A DNA stretch of 5,533 bases from the NCBI GenBank assembly GCA_902772085.1, contig CACXZL010000146.1:1-5533 (forward strand), written 5' to 3'. Shown here piece after piece: positions 1 to 5,076 of this stretch. The stretch is from an uncultured Coriobacteriaceae bacterium (GTDB taxonomy: Bacteria > Actinomycetota > Coriobacteriia > Coriobacteriales > Atopobiaceae). Under the pieces are notes generated by a model. It was not told where the DNA came from and did not search any database. It was given only the letters and a program-made list of their open reading frames with translations. Numbering within the stretch: the stretch's first letter is position 1; each line of letters opens with the position of its first letter. The position numbers and the translations under genes are program-made.

Positions 1-1494
1 CAGCGTGGCGCGCGTCCGGAAGGCGCACGCCTCCATCACATGGTCCCTCTGCACTTCTTCACTGCCGTCGAGGTCCGCTATCGTGCGCGCCACACGGGCG
101 ATCCTCACGATGTTTCTCCCACCAAGGCCGAGCCTCTTTGCCATTCCGTCTAGCGTCGCGCCGGCCGAGCCGTCAAGGCGTAGCTCGGGGACGTTCCTCC
201 TCTCGTCAGGCTTTCCGTCATCACGGGCACGTCGCCATGAGGCATAGTCTCTCGCTTCCTTGACCTGCTCCGCCATGTCGTGAGAAGAGATTCCCCGCTC
301 CCCGCTGATGATGCGAGACGAAGAAGGGCGCCCGACGTCCACAAGGACGTCTATGCGATCCATCAGCGGCCCCCCTATGCGCGCCTGGTACGCCTCTATG
401 CGCGCCGCGCTGCACGTGCACTGATGGTCGGGATCTCCCAGAAAGCCGCACGGACAGGGATTCGCTGCCGCCACCAACAAGAAGTCGCAGGGAAAGACGT
501 ACGTGCCATCGACCCTCACCAGACGGACCTCATGCTCCTCTATAGGCTGCCTGAGCGCTTGCAACACGCTCGGCCCAAACTCAGGCAGTTCGTCCAAGAA
601 GAGCACGCCATGATGTGCAAGCGAGACCTCTCCCGGCCTTACCGGACGGCCCCCTCCCACAAGACCCCCCTTTGATATGGAATGGTGAGGCGCCCTAAAG
701 GGGCGCTCCGCGTTTTTCACCGAGACGAGGTCTTGGCCCGCCACCGAATGGATGAGCATCGTCTCGACTCGCTCCTCCTCGCTCAGGGGTGAGAGTATGG
801 TGGGCATCCGCTTCGCCATCATGGATTTCCCGGCTCCCGGAGGACCCACCATAAGCAGTCCGTGATTGCCTGCCGCGGCGATCACAAAGGCCCTCTTTGC
901 CATCTCCTGGTCCACCACGTCGGCGAAGTCAGCTTGGGTGCCCCTTGCAGGGTCATGGGGCTTGTCTACCGAATCTGCGCTCGGAAGAAGCGGTAATTCC
1001 TTGACTCCGTCTCTCAGCTGAGAGAGGTGCCTGATAACGCGCACGTTGGTTCCCTCGGTATCCAGCACGCCCTCTGGCCCCACGAGCGTGAGTCCGAGGG
1101 AGTCCGCGAGCATGCGATACGCCACCAGCCCCCGTATGTCGCACACCTCGCCAAAGAGTCCGAGCTCTCCCACAAAGAGGCACTCGTCAAGGCCCTCTCG
1201 CGGAATCTGGCCCGTACCGGCCAGTATGGCCACGGCTATGGGAAGATCGAAGCCGGTGCCCGTCTTTTTCAGCTCGCTCGGTGCAAGGTTGACGGTAAAG
1301 TGCACGAGCGGCCACTCAAACTCGCATCCTTTGCAGGCACATCGTACGCGGTGTCGGGATTCCTGCACCGCCACGTCAGGCTTTCCCACAATGGTCACCC
1401 CAGGCATGCTTTGGGAAGTGGTGACCTCCACCGTTACGAGATGCGCCTCCACGCCCAAGAGCACAGCGGACCTCGTTGCATACGATTGACCCAT
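1..1494 (-). CDS. comM: ComM/YifB family Mg-chelatase-like AAA+ ATPase (3' end cut by window)
   Basis: The frame is open from ATG at 1494 to the window edge, giving 498 residues. The E. coli homologue has about 506, so only the extreme C-terminus is missing. Residues ~10-150 form the N-terminal Lon-protease-like ChlI domain, including VNLAPSELKK (~68-77) and FVGELGLFGEV (~107-117). The AAA+ core follows, with Walker A GPPGAGKS at 217-224, Walker B LFLDE at 298-302, the family signature ANPCPCG (344-350) with a second CTC pair (359-361), and GGPLMDRID with the conserved Arg at 380. The rest is the Mg_chelatase_C helical domain. Characterised ComM proteins (Vibrio, Haemophilus) are hexameric helicases that promote branch migration during natural transformation; acting on recombining DNA here is inference. 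The start lies 2 bases after the yraN stop, with only a weak GGGACGAG as ribosome site inside yraN, suggesting translational coupling. Odd point: a CxCxxC cluster at 52-57 where relatives usually lack cysteines. Family assignment is near certain. Confidence 0.96.
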   Translation of the reverse strand, partial: MGQSYATRSAVLLGVEAHLVTVEVTTSQSMPGVTIVGKPDVAVQESRHRVRCACKGCEFEWPLVHFTVNLAPSELKKTGTGFDLPIAVAILAGTGQIPREGLDECLFVGELGLFGEVCDIRGLVAYRMLADSLGLTLVGPEGVLDTEGTNVRVIRHLSQLRDGVKELPLLPSADSVDKPHDPARGTQADFADVVDQEMAKRAFVIAAAGNHGLLMVGPPGAGKSMMAKRMPTILSPLSEEERVETMLIHSVAGQDLVSVKNAERPFRAPHHSISKGGLVGGGRPVRPGEVSLAHHGVLFLDELPEFGPSVLQALRQPIEEHEVRLVRVDGTYVFPCDFLLVAAANPCPCGFLGDPDHQCTCSAARIEAYQARIGGPLMDRIDVLVDVGRPSSSRIISGERGISSHDMAEQVKEARDYASWRRARDDGKPDERRNVPELRLDGSAGATLDGMAKRLGLGGRNIVRIARVARTIADLDGSEEVQRDHVMEACAFRTRATL

Positions 1495-1496
1495 GG

Positions 1497-1970
1497 CTAC
1501 TCGTCCCACTCATAGGCGCAGGGATAATGGCGCAGCCGGGCATCGCATTCGCCCGTAAGCTTCACCGACACGACGTCGAATCGCACCGTATCGTACTTCG
1601 TCTGACGGGAAAGATACATGAGGGCGAGCTTTCGGTACCTGTTTTGCTTGCGAAACGTCACGGCGAGCTCTGGGTTTATCTGCACGTCGTCCGGATCGGC
1701 AATGCGGGTCTTCACCTCCACCAGGGCCAGCATGCCATCCGTCTCGGCGATGATGTCCACCTCCCCATAGCTGCAGCGCCAGTTCCTCTCCAAGATCTCG
1801 AGCCCCTTCGACTCGAGAAACAAGCACGCAAGGTCCTCTCCGTAATTACCCAGCTGCTTTTTGCCACACTGTGTCAAAGGCTTTTTGAGACCGTTGCACT
1901 CGCAGTGCAGCGTTATCTCCCTCATATCGTCATCTGTCGGCACTATCCTTACCAGACCAGAAACTGCCAT
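1497..1970 (-). CDS. yraN: YraN family (UPF0102) endonuclease-like protein with N-terminal extension
   Basis: The product has 157 residues. The UPF0102 core starts at about residue 36 (GKKQLGNYGEDLA) and carries the family pattern: GxxGE (41-45), RNWRCSYGEVDII (62-74), and LALVEVKTR (81-89). D72, E85 and K87 form the D...ExK arrangement of restriction-endonuclease-like folds. The biochemical role of the family is poorly defined; conserved linkage to rnhB, comM and dprA suggests nucleic-acid processing, which is inference. E. coli YraN is about 131 residues, and the excess here is N-terminal (~35 residues), containing H22-C23-E24-C25 and C35. I chose ATG 1970 because AAGGAGG ends 4 bases before it; the next ATG (codon 16, 1925) has no comparable site. 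The gene is preceded by a 178-base gap and followed after 2 bases by comM. The family call is firm; the meaning of the extension is unknown. Confidence 0.93.
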   Translation of the reverse strand: MAVSGLVRIVPTDDDMREITLHCECNGLKKPLTQCGKKQLGNYGEDLACLFLESKGLEILERNWRCSYGEVDIIAETDGMLALVEVKTRIADPDDVQINPELAVTFRKQNRYRKLALMYLSRQTKYDTVRFDVVSVKLTGECDARLRHYPCAYEWDE

Positions 1971-1974
1971 ACGT

Positions 1975-1981
1975 CCTCCTT
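1975..1981 (-). promoter_or_regulatory. Shine-Dalgarno site of yraN (decides start)
   Basis: AAGGAGG on the minus strand lies 4 bases before ATG at 1970. It is the strongest ribosome-binding match near this gene and the main reason to include the unusual N-terminal extension of YraN rather than starting at codon 16. The spacing is slightly short but workable. Confidence 0.75.
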
Positions 1982-2042
1982 GTCATCGAATGGGAGAAAC
2001 AGATTGGCAGAGGCATTTCGCACGAAACTCCCCGTAATTCGC

Positions 2043-2053
2043 AGGTATTACCT
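2043..2053. repeat. Small perfect inverted repeat in the rnhB-yraN gap
   Basis: AGGTATTACCT is an 11-base perfect palindrome around one central base, in the 178-base gap upstream of yraN. It could be a small operator, but a repeat this short can arise by chance and the flanks do not extend the symmetry. Around it on the minus strand I see only poor promoter candidates: TTGGAT, 16 bases, TACATT just upstream, and TAATAC inside the repeat itself. The remainder of the gap, 1971-2148, holds no gene I can support. Confidence 0.25.
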
Positions 2054-2097
2054 CGCAAAATGTAGAAAAGCCCTTGTTTGATCCAAGAGCTTGAGGA

Positions 2098-2148
2098 CAA
2101 AGGAGGGTATATGTTTGACTATTTATCTATGCAGTCTTGAGCACCCTC
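2098..2148 (-). terminator. Weak terminator-like structure after rnhB
   Basis: Directly after the rnhB stop the minus strand reads GAGGGT (2148-2143), a loop of about 34 bases, then ACCCTC (2108-2103), followed by CTTTG. Inside the loop GACT and AGTC can form a second small stem. The long loop and only three consecutive T residues make this a poor intrinsic terminator; at most it would partly separate rnhB from yraN-comM. The same bases on the plus strand read as a strong ribosome site, discussed among the findings. Confidence 0.22.
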
Positions 2149-2934
2149 TCAAAAGAGACGAGGTGTCTCCACAAAGTTGCCACAAAAGCTCTTTCGATGG
2201 ATGCTTGTGAGACCATGCTCGCGTATGGCGGCTATATGGTCCGCAGAGGCATAGCCCTTGCACTCGTCCAGATGGTACGCGGGATACTCGCTGGCATATG
2301 CCACCATCCGTGCGTCGCGCGTCACCTTTGCAACGATGGATGCCGCTGCTATGCACGCTATGCGGGCATCGCCCTTTACCACGCACAGCTCACGAGGATG
2401 CACGTGCACGGGATTTCCGTCTATGAGCACCTTGTCTGGCTCAACGCCCGACTCTGCGATGGCTTGGGTCATCGCTTCCCGAAGCGCACACGCCATGCCC
2501 ACCTCATCGATGCGGGAAGGCGGAATGTGGGCGATTCCTATGGCTGAGGCAATCTGCTCGATCTGCTGAGCAAGCACCTCGCGACGCGCCGGCGTAAGCT
2601 GCTTCGAGTCGTTGATGCCCCACACAGGCTTATCTAGTGGGAGCGCCACCGCCGCTACGGTGAGCGGACCGGCAACTGCGCCTCTGCCGACTTCGTCCAC
2701 GCCCAGAACGACTCCCTCGCCTCCCAGCTCACGTTGCAGCGCATACATCGCTGCCACGCGCCCACGCTCTTCCTTGCCTCGTTCCACGCGCTTCCTTGCC
2801 CGCGAAAACGCCGCTTGCACTTGTTTGCGAGGATCGTCCGCATAGCGCTTCTCCAAGGCAGCGAGCTCGTCTCCGTCGGCACTCGCTATAAGCGCGGCCA
2901 ACTCCTTTGCGCGCATCATCCCCATGTCCGACAT
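2149..2934 (-). CDS. rnhB: Ribonuclease HII
   Basis: A 261-residue RNase HII, which cleaves the RNA strand of RNA/DNA hybrids and nicks at single ribonucleotides misincorporated in DNA, starting ribonucleotide excision repair in the cytoplasm. The catalytic domain begins near residue 75: GVDEVGRGAVAGP (78-90) gives D80 and E81; INDSKQL (107-113) follows; D172 in LIDGN and D189 in VVKGDAR complete the acidic active site, by comparison with E. coli D16/E17/D108/D126. SIVAKVTRD (199-207) and YHLDECKGY (220-228) are further family motifs. Residues 1-75 are a charged, helix-rich extension like that of longer Gram-positive RNases HII (B. subtilis, about 255 residues). ATG 2934 is supported by GAGGAG seven bases upstream (2947-2942); in-frame ATGs at codons 4, 6 and 7 are less well placed. 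A strong terminator lies just upstream, so promoter supply is unclear. No key residue is missing. Confidence 0.97.
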   Translation of the reverse strand: MSDMGMMRAKELAALIASADGDELAALEKRYADDPRKQVQAAFSRARKRVERGKEERGRVAAMYALQRELGGEGVVLGVDEVGRGAVAGPLTVAAVALPLDKPVWGINDSKQLTPARREVLAQQIEQIASAIGIAHIPPSRIDEVGMACALREAMTQAIAESGVEPDKVLIDGNPVHVHPRELCVVKGDARIACIAAASIVAKVTRDARMVAYASEYPAYHLDECKGYASADHIAAIREHGLTSIHRKSFCGNFVETPRLF

Positions 2935-2961
2935 ACGAATGCTCCTCTACAGACTCATGAC

Positions 2962-2996
2962 AAAAAAGGGAGACATGCGAATCAACATGCCTCCCC
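2962..2996 (-). terminator. Rho-independent terminator of rplS
   Basis: On the minus strand GGGAGGCATG (2995-2986) pairs with CATGTCTCCC (2977-2968), a 10-pair stem with one G-U wobble and an 8-base loop, immediately followed by six T residues (2967-2962). It lies 32 bases after the rplS stop and 27 bases before the rnhB start. Shape and position are those of a classic intrinsic terminator for rplS. Confidence 0.88.
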
Positions 2997-3027
2997 TTCG
3001 TAGATACTCCGTTTGCCGTCGCAACGA

Positions 3028-3378
3028 CTACATGCGCTTCTCGCGGATGCGAGCAGCCTTGCCCACACGATCGCGCAGATAGTAGAGCTTTGCACGACGT
3101 ACCTGACCATGACGTACGACCTCAAGCTTAGCGATCTTGGGGCTGTGAAGAGGGAACGTGCGCTCAACGCCCACGCCGAAGCTTATCTTGCGAACAGTAA
3201 AGGTCTCACGAGAGCCGGCACCGCTCATACGGATGACGTCACCCTGAAATACCTGCTCACGCTCACGCTCGCCCTCGCGAATGCGATAGTGGACCTTCAC
3301 GTTGTCACCAACGATGACTTTGGGGATGTCGTCGCGAATTTGCGCATTCTCAATCCCTGCGATGTAATCGACTGCCAT
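3028..3378 (-). CDS. rplS: 50S ribosomal protein L19
   Basis: A 116-residue protein, the normal L19 length. L19 sits at the interface of the large and small ribosomal subunits. Family landmarks run in order: DIPKVIVGDNVKVHYRI (residues 17-33), VFQGDVI (43-49), SFGVGVERTFPLHSP (66-80) and the strongly conserved basic C-terminus with RRAKLYYLRDRVGKAARI (94-111). The start is ATG 3378, with AAGGA five bases upstream (3388-3384); a GTG at 3423 would add 15 residues but lies in the leader hairpin and gives an un-L19-like sequence. The gene has its own promoter, leader hairpin and terminator, so it appears to be a single-gene unit. It is not next to rpsP-rimM-trmD, its common upstream partners, and lepB does not follow it. 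Base use matches the neighbours. Confidence 0.98.
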   Translation of the reverse strand: MAVDYIAGIENAQIRDDIPKVIVGDNVKVHYRIREGEREREQVFQGDVIRMSGAGSRETFTVRKISFGVGVERTFPLHSPKIAKLEVVRHGQVRRAKLYYLRDRVGKAARIREKRM

Positions 3379-3398
3379 AATAATCCTTGTCTCTAGAG

Positions 3399-3423
3399 GT
3401 GTCGTCGCACTGCGAAACGACAC
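3399..3423 (-). promoter_or_regulatory. Hairpin in the rplS leader
   Basis: On the minus strand GTGTCGT (3423-3417) pairs perfectly with ACGACAC (3405-3399); an inner CGC/GCG stem with an AGT loop and a two-T bulge completes the structure. It lies in the short 5' leader between the predicted transcription start (~3439) and the ribosome site of rplS (3388). L19 genes of Firmicutes carry a known autoregulatory 'L19 leader' RNA, so this may be a comparable control element, but I cannot show homology. There is no T tract after it, so it is not a terminator. Confidence 0.5.
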
Positions 3424-3445
3424 ATAGCCTTACACACAAGCTTGA

Positions 3446-3474
3446 AGTATACAAAACCGCCCAGCTTTATGCAA
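3446..3474 (-). promoter_or_regulatory. Predicted sigma-70-type promoter of rplS
   Basis: On the minus strand TTGCAT (3474-3469) is followed after exactly 17 bases by TATACT (3451-3446). The -10 box matches consensus at five of six bases; the -35 keeps only the TTG. Predicted start is about 3439, giving a leader of roughly 60 bases before the rplS start codon. The site lies between the cyclase gene's terminator-like hairpin and rplS, where a promoter is expected. Confidence 0.7.
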
Positions 3475-3494
3475 GTAGAAAGTTCTTTGTGCGC

Positions 3495-3543
3495 AAAACC
3501 CGGACAAGGGTGCAGGGTCATGCCCCGAACCCGCCCCCTTGTC
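3495..3543 (-). terminator. Terminator-like hairpin after the diguanylate cyclase gene
   Basis: Six bases after the cyclase stop, GACAAGGG (3543-3536) pairs with CCCTTGTC (3510-3503), eight perfect pairs. The enclosed sequence can add an inner GGGT/ACCC stem. After the hairpin come CGGG and only four T residues (3498-3495), so termination by the Rho-independent route would be modest. An overlapping GGACAAG (3549-3543) offers an alternative left arm. The position, just before the rplS promoter, favours a terminator. Confidence 0.5.
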
Positions 3544-3548
3544 TTGTC

Positions 3549-5009
3549 CTATCGCACAGGCCTGTCGCCCTTCATCGACCTCTTGCGCTCATACATGCTT
3601 CTGTCGGCACGGCGGAAGACTCCTTGAGCATCTTCGTCCCGCTCCTCGTCATACAAGGCATAGCCCAATGCCGCAGACACGCGCTCCCACGGCTTCAAGC
3701 CATCTGCGCCGTCTTTCTGGGTGGCCTCCACAGCCTCGTTGAACTTGTTGGCCAATTCCGCGACGTGATCGTAGTCGGCGTTCCTGAGCACGACCGCAAA
3801 CTCGTCTCCTCCAATGCGAAACACCGGCGAATGCGAAAACACGTCACACACCAAATGGCTGAGCTTCACGATGGCCACGTCGCCGCATTCATGACCATAT
3901 GCATCGTTTATGCCCTTGAGGTCATTCAAGTCAATAATCGCAATTCCAAACGCACGGCTTCCGTTTGCCAGCTCCGACTCGATGATCTCCATTTCTTGGT
4001 CATACGCCATTTTGTTGCGCAGTCCGGTAAGGGCGTCCTTGTGGGCGAGGTCGTTGAGCAAGATGGCCCGCTGCCTTGTATGTACGAGCTGGGTACGCGT
4101 CTCCACCAAGTTGTCTATGTATCCGTCGATGTCGCGCTCCATCTGCACCATGGAATGATAGAGGTCTTCTATCTCGTCCTTCGTGTGTATGTCCAATGCC
4201 TCGAACGTGCTGAGGCTCCTTTGCTTTGGATCACAGTAGCGAGAAGCCGTCGATGACAGCTCGTCGAGGGGACGGGTGATGAATTTTCTCGCAAAGAGAC
4301 TCGTTATGACGCTAACCACCACCGTGAGGCAAATCAAGGCGATCGAGAGCGAAAACACATACTCGGCCTGATGCTGCTTTATGGTCGCCATGGAGATATC
4401 TACCGCGGCGTAGCATATGACCTTGCCGTTCTCGTCACGCACAGGAGCCCCGGCCGTTACAAGCCACCCGTATTCCTCGGTATTTGTGATATAGGCAGGA
4501 AATCCCGCCGTCGGATCGCTGAGCACCTTCTCGTTGAAATCGTAGAGCGGATCGATGCACCCGACGGGACATGGGTCTTCATCTGCCGCATCCACAAGAT
4601 ACATGCAGGTCTTGTCCTCGGGAACGACCAACCAAATATAGAAGCATTCGACGTCGTTCACCTCTTGCAAGCCATGCAGATGCGCAAGCAGCTCACGATA
4701 CTCCGGCGTCTCCGCGATATCTGCGAATCGCCCCACGTAGGCATTGAATTCCGGGCTGCCCCACTCATCGCTCAGCACCTTTTCGTCCGTGGCGTCATAG
4801 ACGGATTGCGCCGCGTCCGCAAGCTTTTGTGCCTTTGGCGCGTCTATGGTGCGCGCAACCGTTGCGGCCAACTCGTTCGCCTTGGCCATGTAGTGCTGCT
4901 CGTTCATCGTGTCTATGACGCCGTAGCTGATGGCAATCGCCACACCGCTGAGAACGATCGCAAACACGATCAGAAGCAGCACTATCTTCTTTCCCAACGT
5001 GAATCTCAA
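3549..5009 (-). CDS. Membrane-bound diguanylate cyclase with extracellular CACHE-like sensor
   Basis: A 486-residue sensor enzyme that would make cyclic di-GMP from two GTP. In order: TM1 (~8-30), an extracytoplasmic region (~31-215) ending in a CACHE/PDC-like stretch (WLVTAGAPVRDENGKVI, 182-198, then AAVDIS), TM2 (~218-240), HAMP (~241-296), a signalling helix (~297-322), and GGDEF (~323-478). The active site looks intact: D360 (metal), N368 and D377 (guanine) and GGDEF at 400-404, by comparison with PleD. The position of the RxxD inhibitory site, 391-394, reads FSHS, so canonical product inhibition is not expected. No EAL domain is present. The start is TTG 5009, with GAGGAG five bases upstream, and it gives a proper K-rich/hydrophobic N-terminus. 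The extracellular part has four cysteines (C122, C135, C147, C151) in a region around YIWLVV and DPCPVGC. A TATAAT box lies upstream at 5046-5051. The ligand is unknown. Confidence 0.92.
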   Translation of the reverse strand: MRFTLGKKIVLLLIVFAIVLSGVAIAISYGVIDTMNEQHYMAKANELAATVARTIDAPKAQKLADAAQSVYDATDEKVLSDEWGSPEFNAYVGRFADIAETPEYRELLAHLHGLQEVNDVECFYIWLVVPEDKTCMYLVDAADEDPCPVGCIDPLYDFNEKVLSDPTAGFPAYITNTEEYGWLVTAGAPVRDENGKVICYAAVDISMATIKQHQAEYVFSLSIALICLTVVVSVITSLFARKFITRPLDELSSTASRYCDPKQRSLSTFEALDIHTKDEIEDLYHSMVQMERDIDGYIDNLVETRTQLVHTRQRAILLNDLAHKDALTGLRNKMAYDQEMEIIESELANGSRAFGIAIIDLNDLKGINDAYGHECGDVAIVKLSHLVCDVFSHSPVFRIGGDEFAVVLRNADYDHVAELANKFNEAVEATQKDGADGLKPWERVSAALGYALYDEERDEDAQGVFRRADRSMYERKRSMKGDRPVR

Positions 5010-5014
5010 GGAAG

Positions 5015-5020
5015 CTCCTC
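5015..5020 (-). promoter_or_regulatory. Shine-Dalgarno site supporting a TTG start
   Basis: GAGGAG on the minus strand lies five bases before TTG at 5009. An ATG at 5022 overlaps this site but opens a different frame that soon stops, so the TTG is the best start for the cyclase. Confidence 0.7.
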
Positions 5021-5045
5021 ATACAGACAACACTTCAGCCATGAG

Positions 5046-5076
5046 ATTATACGACAGTTTCTTACATCAAACACAA
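5046..5076 (-). promoter_or_regulatory. Predicted promoter of the diguanylate cyclase gene
   Basis: A perfect TATAAT (5051-5046) lies on the minus strand 36 bases before the TTG start; predicted transcription start is ~5039, giving a leader of about 30 bases. The -35 is poor: TTGTGT (5076-5071) at a 19-base spacing is the best candidate and would lie in the last codons of the upstream gene. An activator or alternative -35 contact is possible. Confidence 0.55.

Noticed and set aside
280..675. Open frames on both strands inside comM
   Set aside because: They lie within the continuous ComM frame carrying Walker and CPC motifs, and are shadows of it.
1476..2081. Plus-strand open frame of 201 codons opposite yraN
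   Set aside because: It overlaps all of yraN, whose UPF0102 motifs and ribosome site are clear. The antisense product matches nothing I recognise.
3379..3423. A GTG start for rplS at 3423 adding 15 residues
   Set aside because: It begins inside the leader hairpin, has no good ribosome site, and the added residues do not resemble any L19 N-terminus; ATG 3378 with AAGGA fits the family length.
3387..4256. Long plus-strand open frame (289 codons) opposite the diguanylate cyclase and rplS leader
   Set aside because: It is antisense to the strongly supported GGDEF gene, its product shows no recognisable domain, and it would run through the rplS promoter and leader. A frame of this kind is expected opposite a GC-rich coding region.
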